The position numbers and the translations under genes were made by a program. From M3007 sp044347755 (GTDB lineage Bacteria; Bacteroidota; Bacteroidia; Chitinophagales; Saprospiraceae): DNA of 64,000 nucleotides. This document shows positions 35,340 through 44,935 of this stretch, one piece after another; the first letter of the stretch is position 1; every line of letters starts with the position of its first letter. The stretch spans positions 69,103 through 133,102 of the forward strand of contig JBIKUE010000001.1 in NCBI GenBank assembly GCA_044347755.1, written 5' to 3'. The notes under the pieces were generated by a model. That model saw only the letters and a list, made by a program, of their open reading frames with translations, did no database searches and had not been told where the DNA came from.

Positions 35340-37535
35340 TTACCAGGCCAGTATGGCAGCCATTGCCTCGGCGACCTTTTCAATAGATGGAATCATGGTT
35401 TGCTCCAGCGTCGTGTTTAGCGGTACTGCAGGCATATTTTCTGCGCCAATGGTTCTAACTGGCGCATCCAGAAACGTGAAACAATTTTCCTGTATTCGGG
35501 CGGCAAGTGTTTGTGCAAACGACCCATTTACCTGTTCTTCAGTAACCACCAAAACCCGGCCATGTTGGCGGGCTGCAGTATACATAGCTTCTTCATCCAA
35601 GGGGGACAAGGTGCGTAAATCCAGAATTTCTATACGTCCTGGGAATTGTTCTGCAGCATTGAGTGCCCAATGGACACCCATACCATAGGTAATCACCGCG
35701 AGGGTTTCTCCCTTCTGAATGCTGTCAGGTGCGGCAGTCAAGGCTAAACGGGCTTTCCCAAACGGCACCACATAATCGGCATCCGGTTCAATGGTGCGAG
35801 CCGCTTCTGTGCCACGCACCTTGCTCCAATAAAGCCCTTTATGTTCAAAGATAACAACCGGATTAGGATCATGCCAGGCTGCTTTAAGGAGCCCTTTGAG
35901 GTCTGCACCATTGCTTGGGTAAGCAATTTTTACGCCCCTAATCTGTGTAACCACACTTTCCACGCTACTGCTGTGATAAGGGCCTCCGCTGCCATATGCT
36001 CCAATGGGTACCCTAAGCACGCAGCTCACGGGCCACTTTCCATTGCTGAGATAACAACTGCGTGCTACTTCTGTAAACAACTGGTTCAATCCCGGCCAGA
36101 TGTAATCGGCAAATTGTACTTCAACAATTGGTTTTAACCCTACGGCACTCATTCCAGCAGTGCTTCCTACTATAAAAGCTTCCTGGATGGGTGTATTAAA
36201 TACCCGATGATCGCCAAATTTTTCGGCCAGGGTAGCGGCCTCTCTGAATACACCACCAAGGCGGCGACCCACATCCTGACCATAAAGCAGACATTCCGGA
36301 TACTTACGCATCAATTCTTCAATGGCAAACAAGGCGCAGTCCACCATAACCTTGGTTTCACCATTTTGGGGTGATCTGTTGCCTGCTTCTTCCGTAATTG
36401 GCGTTGGGGCGAAATCATGGGTAAACAGATCTTCCGGCTTTGGGTCTTCGGCCTCCCTGGATGCATCGAAATCTTGCTGTACTGTGTTGCTGGCCTGAGT
36501 TTCCAGATCTATCAAGTCTTTTTCCGAAAAGCCATTTTCCAATAACAGCTTGCGCAGGATGGGGTAGGGGTCTCGCTTGGCATGCTCTTCCAGATCATCC
36601 CGATACCATTCTTTTCGTACGCCAGAGGTATGGTGATTCAACAGAGGAACCCTGGCATGCACTAAAAAAGGCCTTCGTTCCCGCCGGATGTTATCCATCA
36701 CCTGAAGGATGGTGTTCCAACATTGGGTGAAATCATTGCCTTCTATACTCACTGTTTCCAGTCCCGGGAATCCTTTAGCGTATTCAGCAGCATTCGCCAC
36801 CCGTGTTTCGGCAGCATTAGCCGAAATATCCCAGCCATTATCCTGAACCAGGTAAAGGATGGGCAGTTTTTTCAAAACAGCCATTTGAAAGGCTTCAGCT
36901 ACTTCCCCTTCTGTTACGGAGGCATCTCCCAGGGAGCAAACAACAAGGCCTGGCATGGCGTGTGCTTTGCCATTTTTTGCTTTAAAATGATAAGGGTATG
37001 GGTTTTCCAGATCCACTGTCCTGCCATTGGAATGGGTGTCTTGCGGCTCCACTCCATTGACTCGTTGCATAGCCTCCTGATACCAAAAACCCAGGGCAGC
37101 TCCTGTCGCGGGAATTGCCTGCATTCCGGTTGCGCTACTTTGGTGCGGTATCTTAGGGAATTGATTCTCTCTTAGAGATGGGTGACAGTAGTATGACCTC
37201 CCTCCGGAGAACGGGTCGTCCCTTTTGGCCATAAGTTGCAGCATGAGATGGTAGGGGCGCAACCCCATGCCAAGCAGCATGCTGTCATCACGATAATACG
37301 GATACGCAAAATCCTGTGGCATCAACTGCATGCCTACTGCGAGTTGAATGGCTTCATGCCCTCGTGAAGTAGCATGAACATATTTACTGACAAATTTAAA
37401 ATTTGCCTCGTAGATATCCGTCATTGCTTTGGCCGTAGCCATTAGCCTGAATGCTTTTTCCAGAATATTTTTGTCTGGAGTGGCAGTATAGCGACTTATT
37501 TGATCTTTTTTTGTGGTGGCTGTTCTATTAGGCAC
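35340..37535 (-). CDS. 2-oxoacid dehydrogenase E1, alpha and beta subunits fused
   Basis: 731 residues. The N-terminal half is an E1-alpha subunit (SKYVHATSRGHEAIQLAVG, thiamine-diphosphate binding at CSLGDASVTEGEVAEAFQMA with VQDNGWDIS). The C-terminal half is an E1-beta subunit (LLYGQDVGRRLGGVFREAATL, FNTPIQEAFIVGSTAGMSAVGLKPIVEVQFADY, GSGGPYHSSSVESV). Fused E1 proteins in Bacteroidota decarboxylate branched-chain 2-oxoacids as part of a lipoyl-dependent complex; pyruvate is the alternative. The E2 and E3 genes are not here. The start is a GTG at 37535. Confidence 0.92.
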   Translation of the reverse strand: MPNRTATTKKDQISRYTATPDKNILEKAFRLMATAKAMTDIYEANFKFVSKYVHATSRGHEAIQLAVGMQLMPQDFAYPYYRDDSMLLGMGLRPYHLMLQLMAKRDDPFSGGRSYYCHPSLRENQFPKIPHQSSATGMQAIPATGAALGFWYQEAMQRVNGVEPQDTHSNGRTVDLENPYPYHFKAKNGKAHAMPGLVVCSLGDASVTEGEVAEAFQMAVLKKLPILYLVQDNGWDISANAAETRVANAAEYAKGFPGLETVSIEGNDFTQCWNTILQVMDNIRRERRPFLVHARVPLLNHHTSGVRKEWYRDDLEEHAKRDPYPILRKLLLENGFSEKDLIDLETQASNTVQQDFDASREAEDPKPEDLFTHDFAPTPITEEAGNRSPQNGETKVMVDCALFAIEELMRKYPECLLYGQDVGRRLGGVFREAATLAEKFGDHRVFNTPIQEAFIVGSTAGMSAVGLKPIVEVQFADYIWPGLNQLFTEVARSCYLSNGKWPVSCVLRVPIGAYGSGGPYHSSSVESVVTQIRGVKIAYPSNGADLKGLLKAAWHDPNPVVIFEHKGLYWSKVRGTEAARTIEPDADYVVPFGKARLALTAAPDSIQKGETLAVITYGMGVHWALNAAEQFPGRIEILDLRTLSPLDEEAMYTAARQHGRVLVVTEEQVNGSFAQTLAARIQENCFTFLDAPVRTIGAENMPAVPLNTTLEQTMIPSIEKVAEAMAAILAW

Positions 37536-37632
37536 GTGATGGAAATTTAAAGGACTCTTTTTCTTGACAATAAAAAGCCAAAATGCAGTTCAGATAGTTC
37601 TAAATTAGTTGGCCGCGCAAAAGTACATAAAC

Positions 37633-38586
37633 ATGAAGCAAGGTTTTATTCTGGGAAAATTTGATCCATTGCATCGAGGGCACGAGGCCCTGATTGCAGA
37701 AGCCCGATTGCACTGTGATCAGCTTAGTATTTTAGTTTTGGGAGACCCGAAAACAGAAAGTCCAGGATGGCAACGGTATCAATGGGTGAAAAATACCTGG
37801 CCTGATCTACAGGTAGTTCAGGTAGCTGGTGGTCTTGAACAAGCACTACAATTTATAGCACGGCATCCAGGAAAGAAGAAAATTTTGTTGGATGGTCTGG
37901 GTAAGTGGAAAATGCTGAATCTGCCTCCTTTAGTGGATTATTACAGGATATATGAAGAAGCAACATCTGATTTGCCGTCAACTCGGGTTATCAGAAGACA
38001 ACCTTACAGTCATCACCATTTTTTACTGCCTGTTTCTAGAGCCGCATTTGTGCATAGAATTGCGCTGGTTGGACCTGAAAGTTGTGGCAAAAGTTTTTTA
38101 GCCGAAAAACTGGCTGCTCATTATAATACAGTGCATGTAGAAGAATACGGCCGAACCTATTGTGAAAAATTCGGGATGGATTCAACTGATCTGGACTTTG
38201 CACATGTAGCAGGTGGACAATTGTACCGGGAAGATGAAATGGCTTTGCAGGCAAATAAGGTGCTGTTTTGTGACACCGAGTTATTGGTAACACAAATTTG
38301 GAGCGAGGTCTACTTTAAGGGCAAATGTCAGCCATGGATCTATTGGGCCAATCATGAGCGTCATTATGCCCACTTTTTACTTTGTGCTCCGGATATTCCC
38401 TGGGTAAATGACGGACTCAGGGAGTTTGAATATGCCAGATCATGGATGTTTGATCGACTTCTGGAAGAATTGGAATGCCGACAGTTGCCCTTTTCCGTCA
38501 TTCATGGTGGTTTTGAAGAACGTTGGGCAAAGGCGACGGTGGTGGTAGAACAGGTAATCGGCACCAAAGGTGGCGGGACTTCATAG
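37633..38586 (+). CDS. NadR-like bifunctional NMN adenylyltransferase/ribosylnicotinamide kinase
   Basis: 317 residues from the ATG at 37633. The N-terminal nucleotidyl-transferase domain has GKFDPLHRGHEALIAEA, and PSTRVIRRQPY, which corresponds to the second nucleotide-binding motif. From about residue 145 a P-loop kinase domain follows with GPESCGKSFLAEKLA, VEEYGRTYCE and FCDTELLVTQIW. The same two-domain layout as NadR without its N-terminal DNA-binding helix-turn-helix, so it is likely a salvage enzyme for NAD and not a repressor. Confidence 0.85.
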   Translation: MKQGFILGKFDPLHRGHEALIAEARLHCDQLSILVLGDPKTESPGWQRYQWVKNTWPDLQVVQVAGGLEQALQFIARHPGKKKILLDGLGKWKMLNLPPLVDYYRIYEEATSDLPSTRVIRRQPYSHHHFLLPVSRAAFVHRIALVGPESCGKSFLAEKLAAHYNTVHVEEYGRTYCEKFGMDSTDLDFAHVAGGQLYREDEMALQANKVLFCDTELLVTQIWSEVYFKGKCQPWIYWANHERHYAHFLLCAPDIPWVNDGLREFEYARSWMFDRLLEELECRQLPFSVIHGGFEERWAKATVVVEQVIGTKGGGTS

Positions 38587-38857
38587 GTAGTTAGTGAACA
38601 AACTCACCAATTGGCTGGTTTGGGCAATTTTTTGTCGATGGAATTGGAACTTTAAGATAATCATTTCTTAATTTTGAAATAATATTTTTTGTCCCAAAAG
38701 ATACATTCAAGTGAAAATGTCGCTTTATTTGCTCCGAAATCAAGATGTTCGATTTGTATAATCCCTTGATTTAGAATGTCATATGCCCCAATAGCTCAAG
38801 TGTATTACTATTATTTTTTTGACATTTACTAATTTTAACCAAATCAAATTTCATTGT

Positions 38858-41800
38858 ATGAAGCAATTCCTACTCGGGCTTGCCTTGCTCTTACTGAGCG
38901 CTTCGCAAGTTTTGTCACAGCGCGTTGTGACGGGAAAAGTCTCCGATGATCAGGGTGAACCGCTCATCGGTGCAACGGTTACCGCACCTGGTACCTCTTC
39001 AGGTACATCAACAGATGCAAATGGTATGTTCCGTTTTTCAGTTTCTTCTGGTTCGACACTATTAAAGGTGTCTTACACCGGTTACCTCACTCAGGATGTT
39101 CCGCTCACATCTGCATCAGACTACAACGTAGTGATGCAGGTGAATCCGAACACCTTGCAGGAAGTGGTCGTTGTGGGTTATGGTACCCAGCAAAAACGAG
39201 CCATCACGGGTAGTATTTCCTCCATTAAAGGGGATGATATCGCCCAGTTACCGGCTCAGAGTTTTGACCAGTTACTGCAAGGCCGTGCAGCCGGTGTGAA
39301 CGTCAGCCTGCCGAATGGTGTGTTGAACAACCCTCCGGTATTCCGTGTACGTGGTATCAACTCCATTAACCTGAGCTCCTTCCCGCTCGTGGTTATTGAT
39401 GGTGTGCCAACCTTTACAGGCTCTTTTGGTAACAATGCCGCTAACAACCCACTGTCTAACCTGAACCCTGCCGATATTGAGAGCATCGACATCTTGAAAG
39501 ATGCCTCTGCTACGGCTATTTATGGTTCTCGTGCATCTGCAGGTGTTGTGCTGATTACCACCAAGCGTGGCCAAAAAGGCAAAACTCGTGTAAACTACGA
39601 CCTTTGGACCGGCTGGACACAGGCTGTTCGCGTTCCTGAAGTGCTTAATGCACAACAGTACGTTGAAGTTAAAAATGAGGCAGCAGCAAATGCAGGCCTG
39701 TCTGGCCCTCAGTACTTCCTGGATACCATCAATGGCCAACAGGTAGATACCCGCTGGGCAGACTACATTTACCGCAATGCTTTCCAGCAAAGCCACGCAT
39801 TAAACTTCTCCGGTGGATCTGATCAAACTACCTATTACATGGCTTTGGGCTATACCCGCCAGGAAGGTATGATCGTGAACAATGAGTTTGAGCGCCTTTC
39901 CGGTCGTATCAATCTCGATCATAAGCTGACAGATCGTATCAAAATTGGTGGTAATATTGCCTACGGTAAAAACAATAATGCCGCACCAAACACCGGATCA
40001 CTTCCTGGTGAAGCTTTTGCTACCTCAGGTATTGGTCGTTTGGCCTTTGTATTGTCTCCAGTGGTAGACCCATATCGTTACGATGCCAGTGGCAATCGCC
40101 TCACTGGTACTGCACAGTATAATATCACTTCTACCAACCAGCTTGGACTCGGAAAAAACAAGCAGACTACTGGCTTTATCAACCCGATTCCATTGATTGA
40201 TCTGAACAGAGCCACTTCTGAAGCCAACCAAATTCAGGCTTCTGTTTATGGAGAACTTGAAATTGTAAAGGATTTGAAAGTAAAATCCATTTACGGTATT
40301 GACAACGTAGGTTTTGAAAACCAGACATATTGGACTCCAGTCCACGGCGACGGTTTTGGTCAAAACGGTTTGGCCGCCAACATTTTCGTTCGCAACAATC
40401 GCTGGAACTGGCAAAACCTCGTGTCGTACGACCTGAACCTTCAGGACAAGCACAAAATTGGACTGCTTGCCGGTAACGAACAACAGTATACCAAGACGGA
40501 GGGCTGGGGTGCTCAGCGTACCGCTATTGCAGATCCTTTCTTCACCACCTACCAGGGTAACTTTACTACGATCAACCCGAGCGGTAACTTCCAGGGCGAG
40601 AACTATCTGCTTTCCTACTTCGGCCGTGCGACGTATGAATTCAACCGTCGTTACTTCCTGACCGCTAACATTCGTCAGGATGAATACTCTGCATATGCTC
40701 CGGGCAATAAAAAAGGAACATTCTGGGGCGCTTCTGCCGGATGGAATATCTCTGAAGAAGATTTCTGGAAAAACAGCATCGGCAAAACCGTGAACTACTT
40801 CAAAATTCGTGGTAGCTATGGTACAGTAGGTAATGCCAACGGTATTGGTGATTTCGCATCCCTGAGCCTTTATAACTCTGGCTTGTATGGCGCAGCGCCA
40901 ACTTTCTTCTTTAGCCAGGCCGGAAACCCACAACTGTCTTGGGAATCCAGCAAAAAACTGGACGTTGGTGTAGTATTCGGTTTGTTCAACGATCGTATCC
41001 AGGGTGAATATACCTATTTCACCAACCTGATCGACGGACTTATTTTGGCTGCTCCACAGGCTCCATCCAAAGGTATTCCTGGAAACTCCATCAATATCAA
41101 CGTTGGATCTATGGAGAATGTTGGTCATGAATTTGGATTGAGTGCAACGGTGTTGCGTAAGGGCAAGTTCAGCTGGACTACCAACGCCAATATCACTCTG
41201 ATGAGAAATGAAGTCCTGGAACTGGCTGAAGGTAACTCAGACATTCTGGCGCAAACTTCAGGATTGGAAACTACCAGCATTATCCGTGTTGGAGAATCCA
41301 TCGGCTCTATCTATGCTGTTGAAACGCAAGGTGTTAACCCTGCAAATGGCCAGCGGATCTTTGTGAAATATGATTACGATGCCGATGGTAACCGTATCGG
41401 TTCCTACCAGGTTCAGTACAACCACGCAGCTCCAGCCGGTCAGCGCTGGACTCGTATTGACAACGGTGCATTTGTTTCTGCGCCATCTCAAATTAATGAT
41501 GGTAACATTTATGGACCAACCCTTCCAAAATGGTTTGGTGGATGGGACAATACCTTTACCTACGGTCCGTTCGATCTGAACATTCAGATGAACTATGCTG
41601 GTGGCAACTATATCTACAATGGTAGCAAAGCCGGTTTGCGCGACCAGCGTTTCTGGAACAACCATGTAGATGTTTTGGATCGTTGGACTGAAAACAATAC
41701 AGATGGTTCTATTCCACGCGTGGTATTTGGTGATAACGTTTCCAACGGTTCTGCCATTACGATGTCTGAAAACGTGGAAAAAGGAGACTTCCTCCGGATC

Positions 41801-42028
41801 CGTAACATCACGTTTGGCTATCGTCTGCCATCCAGTGTTCTGGATAAGGCAAAAATCTCCAACCTGCGTGTGTATGGTTCTGTTAACAATGCATTCTTGT
41901 TCACCAATTATTCCGGTACAGACCCAGAGGTTTCTACCAACGGTAACAGCAACTCTGCTCCAGGTGTTGACCGTAACACAGTGCCAATGGCACGCACGTT
42001 TGTGGTTGGCCTGAATCTCGGTTTCTAA
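38858..42028 (+). CDS. SusC/RagA-type TonB-linked outer-membrane transporter
   Basis: 1056 residues from the ATG at 38858. Signal peptide (KQFLLGLALLLLSASQVLSQ), a carboxypeptidase-regulatory-like domain (VVTGKVSDDQGEPLIGATVT), the TonB box region (EVVVVGYGTQQKRAITGSIS), the plug (FDQLLQGRAAGVNVSLPNG, ESIDILKDASATAIYGSRAS), then a 22-stranded barrel ending in FVVGLNLGF. It imports a ligand through the outer membrane with energy from TonB. A SusD lipoprotein follows at 34 nt. The codon use is markedly biased (CGT, AAC, GGT), which suggests high expression. No substrate-specific enzyme lies nearby. Confidence 0.95.
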   Translation: MKQFLLGLALLLLSASQVLSQRVVTGKVSDDQGEPLIGATVTAPGTSSGTSTDANGMFRFSVSSGSTLLKVSYTGYLTQDVPLTSASDYNVVMQVNPNTLQEVVVVGYGTQQKRAITGSISSIKGDDIAQLPAQSFDQLLQGRAAGVNVSLPNGVLNNPPVFRVRGINSINLSSFPLVVIDGVPTFTGSFGNNAANNPLSNLNPADIESIDILKDASATAIYGSRASAGVVLITTKRGQKGKTRVNYDLWTGWTQAVRVPEVLNAQQYVEVKNEAAANAGLSGPQYFLDTINGQQVDTRWADYIYRNAFQQSHALNFSGGSDQTTYYMALGYTRQEGMIVNNEFERLSGRINLDHKLTDRIKIGGNIAYGKNNNAAPNTGSLPGEAFATSGIGRLAFVLSPVVDPYRYDASGNRLTGTAQYNITSTNQLGLGKNKQTTGFINPIPLIDLNRATSEANQIQASVYGELEIVKDLKVKSIYGIDNVGFENQTYWTPVHGDGFGQNGLAANIFVRNNRWNWQNLVSYDLNLQDKHKIGLLAGNEQQYTKTEGWGAQRTAIADPFFTTYQGNFTTINPSGNFQGENYLLSYFGRATYEFNRRYFLTANIRQDEYSAYAPGNKKGTFWGASAGWNISEEDFWKNSIGKTVNYFKIRGSYGTVGNANGIGDFASLSLYNSGLYGAAPTFFFSQAGNPQLSWESSKKLDVGVVFGLFNDRIQGEYTYFTNLIDGLILAAPQAPSKGIPGNSININVGSMENVGHEFGLSATVLRKGKFSWTTNANITLMRNEVLELAEGNSDILAQTSGLETTSIIRVGESIGSIYAVETQGVNPANGQRIFVKYDYDADGNRIGSYQVQYNHAAPAGQRWTRIDNGAFVSAPSQINDGNIYGPTLPKWFGGWDNTFTYGPFDLNIQMNYAGGNYIYNGSKAGLRDQRFWNNHVDVLDRWTENNTDGSIPRVVFGDNVSNGSAITMSENVEKGDFLRIRNITFGYRLPSSVLDKAKISNLRVYGSVNNAFLFTNYSGTDPEVSTNGNSNSAPGVDRNTVPMARTFVVGLNLGF

Positions 42029-42062
42029 TTCCAATTTCTAACCATTCATTTTGAATAATATC

Positions 42063-43532
42063 ATGCAAGCATATAAAAAACTCTCCATCTTGCTCATTGC
42101 ATTAGGTGCATTGATGGTGCCAAATGCATGCCAGAAAGATTTGTTGGATCCAGCTCCACTGAACAGTCTTTCCTCAGCTACAGCATTTTCTACTCCTGAC
42201 CGTTTTGTGAGTCAGCTAAACGGTTTGTACGACAACGTTAAAAGCGGCGCATACTACGGTGGCCGTTTCATCGTGTATGGCGACATTCGTGCAGAGGAGT
42301 TCCTGAATGAAACGACCAATAACGTAACAGGTTTCTCTGTATGGAACCACACCGTTGCCGAAACCAATATCAATGATGTAAACAACCTTTGGAATGCTGT
42401 TTACTATGCCATCAATAGCTGCAACCTTTTCATCGAAGGAGCTGATGCTAACCGTGCCGTGGTAAATGACAACGCCAAGGTAGATGGCTACATTGCTGAA
42501 GCAAAGTTCATCCGTGCGCTTTGCTACCACAGCCTTCTTTCGCTGTACTGCCGTCCGTATGCAGATGGCAATGGCTCTCAGCTTGGCGTTCCGCTGCGTT
42601 TGCGTGCCGAGGTTGGACCCGGTAACAATGACCTGGCCCGCAGCACTGTTGCTCAGGTATACACCCAGATCCTTTCTGACCTGAATGATGCTGAAGCTAA
42701 CCTTCCGGCTACTCAGGGAAGTGCATTGCTGAACACCACACGTGCACACAAAAACACGGCTATTGCCTTTAAGACCCGTGTTTATATGAACATGCAGCGT
42801 TATGCAGACGTAATCACAGAAGCTAACAAAATCGTTCCTGCCTCTGCGCCTTTCAAGGCCGCAAGTGGTGTGGCTCACGAGCTTCAGGCTAATGTGAAAA
42901 ATGTATTCAGCACGCCTTACACGACAACGGAGAGCATCTTCTCCATGCCGTTCACGACCAACGACCTGCCTGGCACACAAAATGGTCTCGGCAGCTACTA
43001 CAATCCTGGTCCTCGCGGTATTGGTGATTTCTCCATGAACAAGGCTGGTATTATTGGCGACTCTGTGAACTTCACCGTTACGGATGCTCGTCGTCAGTTT
43101 GTGTTCTTCAACTCTGCTAACAGTAAATGGTACCTCAATAAATTCCCTGCAGGACCTGAACACCTGGACTACGCTCCGGTAATTCGTTATGCAGAGGTAC
43201 TGTTGAACCTCGCAGAGGCAGAAGCTCGTGTAAATGGTTTGAACCAACGGTCGGTTGATCTTCTGAATGCCGTTCACGGCCGTTCTGAACCAACCAAAGT
43301 TTATGCTTTGGCTGACTTCGCAGATGCAGCTGCGTTCAACGCTCAGTTGTTGACCGAACGTCGCATTGAGTTGCTGGGTGAAGGTTTCCGTAACCAGGAT
43401 TGCCAGCGTCTGTTGTCTCCACTGCCTGGAAAAGGTACCATTGGCGCAGTGGCTGCGTCTAACCCGGACTACATCTGGCCTATTCCATCCGGTGAGCGTG
43501 CAGTGAATAAACTGTGCTTACCGAATCCGTAA
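42063..43532 (+). CDS. SusD/RagB-type surface lipoprotein
   Basis: 489 residues from the ATG at 42063. A lipoprotein signal ends with the lipobox Cys (LMVPNAC). SusD features follow: LLDPAPLNSLSSATAFSTPDRFVSQLNGLYD, AEAKFIRALCYHSLLSLYCRPY, TPR-like helices (AHKNTAIAFKTRVYMNMQRYADVI), VIRYAEVLLNLAEAEARVNG, and LLTERRIELLGEGFRNQDCQRL near the end. SusD forms the lid of the SusC pore and captures ligand. Its codon use matches that of susC. The pair ends at a strong terminator. Confidence 0.94.
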   Translation: MQAYKKLSILLIALGALMVPNACQKDLLDPAPLNSLSSATAFSTPDRFVSQLNGLYDNVKSGAYYGGRFIVYGDIRAEEFLNETTNNVTGFSVWNHTVAETNINDVNNLWNAVYYAINSCNLFIEGADANRAVVNDNAKVDGYIAEAKFIRALCYHSLLSLYCRPYADGNGSQLGVPLRLRAEVGPGNNDLARSTVAQVYTQILSDLNDAEANLPATQGSALLNTTRAHKNTAIAFKTRVYMNMQRYADVITEANKIVPASAPFKAASGVAHELQANVKNVFSTPYTTTESIFSMPFTTNDLPGTQNGLGSYYNPGPRGIGDFSMNKAGIIGDSVNFTVTDARRQFVFFNSANSKWYLNKFPAGPEHLDYAPVIRYAEVLLNLAEAEARVNGLNQRSVDLLNAVHGRSEPTKVYALADFADAAAFNAQLLTERRIELLGEGFRNQDCQRLLSPLPGKGTIGAVAASNPDYIWPIPSGERAVNKLCLPNP

Positions 43533-43551
43533 TAGTGGATTAGGATCACAT

Positions 43552-43597
43552 AAAAAAACTGCCCGGTGCGACATGTTCGCTACCGGGCAGTTTTTTT
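43552..43597 (+). terminator. Strong bidirectional terminator after the susCD pair
   Basis: ACTGCCCGGT (43558-43567) pairs with ACCGGGCAGT (43582-43591), flanked by A7 on the left and T7 on the right. Symmetric, so usable from both strands. Confidence 0.92.
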
Positions 43598-43768
43598 ATC
43601 CCTACCAGTCCAAAACTGCTGCTGGAAGTTTAAGGTTTGAACGCGTTTGATGTATGCCATCCAAAATGGCCAGCTTAAACCTTTCTGAATCACTAACCAT
43701 TGCCCTTAGTGGAAGCATTTCTTCAATTTATTATCGAACGAATGGTAAACGGTTATATGATGCGGATA

Positions 43769-44767
43769 TCAGGCCGTTAAGTGATACAAAACTAAAATGT
43801 TGATCAGATACAATAAAAAAATGACTAATGTATCGATCCCAAGGATCCATTTTTTTTCCCGGGCCGGAAAGAGTAGCCCGATAATAGCAACGGCTGCCAT
43901 CATAACCACGAAAAATACTGAGCTCAAGTTGGCTTCAGAGGCATCCTTCAATAGATGTCCGGAGGTATAAAACAGGTCATCCAGGAACAGAATAAAGATA
44001 TTAAAAATATTACTGCCCAAAAGATTGCCAACAGCCATATCCGTAGCTCCAATTCGAATAGCGGCAAGCGAAACCGCTATTTCTGGTAATGACGTAGAAA
44101 TGGCTAAAAACAACGTTCCTACAAAAGATTTTCCCAAACCTGTTGCCTCCGCAATGTGATCAGCAAAATAAGGCAGGGTGAGTGCGGCTGCTATGATGAT
44201 CAAGGCAAATCCGGCATATCGCATGATCACTGCCCGCAAACTGAGTGTAGGTGGATGGTCATGCATTGCTTCCTCTGAAACGGGATTAGCTTGCTGGTAG
44301 TTGTGCAATATTTTAACTGCCAAAAAATAAATACCTGCAAATGACAAACTGGTGATGCCGAGTGAAGGTGTGAGTATAATATCCGTATCCAGAAATAGTC
44401 CCAATCCTACCAATGCCATCAGCAACATCCCAAGGGCTCCTGCCAGGATATGGCTTTGTGAAACGCTACTCAAAATCGGGTTTTTCTTTGAGGTGAACAT
44501 ATCCATGATGGATAAAATTCCCAGGTTAAAGGCACAGCTTCCCAAAATATCGCCAACTGCAAGATCAGCGTTCCGAACAATCGTTACGGAGCTGATTCCA
44601 ACCATCAATTCAGGAAGGGATGTTACTGCCGACATCAGAATCAGGCCCATAAATGCCTTTCCCATTCCGGTCATGTCGGCTAATAAATCGCCGTAATATG
44701 AGAGCCGCTTGCCCGCAAAAAAAATAATGGTAGCGCAAATGGAGAATCCCGCAATAGAGGTGATCAT
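43769..44767 (-). CDS. Calcium/sodium antiporter, CaCA family
   Basis: 332 residues with about ten helices in two homologous halves. Each half holds an exchanger motif: SAVTSLPELMVGISSV in the first and AISTSLPEIAVSLAAIR with NLLGSNIFNIFIL in the second. The acidic residues of these motifs bind Ca2+. It exports Ca2+ from the cytoplasm using Na+ or H+ gradients, similar to YrbG. It is a single-gene unit converging with susD across the terminator. Confidence 0.9.
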   Translation of the reverse strand: MITSIAGFSICATIIFFAGKRLSYYGDLLADMTGMGKAFMGLILMSAVTSLPELMVGISSVTIVRNADLAVGDILGSCAFNLGILSIMDMFTSKKNPILSSVSQSHILAGALGMLLMALVGLGLFLDTDIILTPSLGITSLSFAGIYFLAVKILHNYQQANPVSEEAMHDHPPTLSLRAVIMRYAGFALIIIAAALTLPYFADHIAEATGLGKSFVGTLFLAISTSLPEIAVSLAAIRIGATDMAVGNLLGSNIFNIFILFLDDLFYTSGHLLKDASEANLSSVFFVVMMAAVAIIGLLFPAREKKWILGIDTLVIFLLYLINILVLYHLTA

Positions 44768-44935
44768 GCCCTAAAAGCAGTTCGTTTTGTTAATTCAAGA
44801 GGTATGAGATCAATGTAAAGGCGGTCTCACAAGGGAATGTAGAAATACAGTAGCTAAAATTACTGTTTTGTACCCACTTGCGAAACCGCCTCTACAATTT
44901 TGAAGAAAAAGGAGTGACAGACTCTACTGTTTTTA

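Noticed and set aside
14166..38586. Possible NAD-salvage link between the PncB-like gene and the NadR-like gene
   Set aside because: They are 22 kb apart, and the PncB-like protein lacks its active site, so no pathway link can be supported.
40025..41128. Long minus-strand open frame (367 codons) and others at 41258-42034 and 42216-43277
   Set aside because: They lie opposite susC and susD. The strong codon bias there removes stops on the other strand; the products are not protein-like.
21118..43532. A polysaccharide utilisation locus combining GH31 with SusC/SusD
   Set aside because: The genes are separated by about 15 kb of unrelated genes on both strands, and the GH31 enzyme has no signal peptide.
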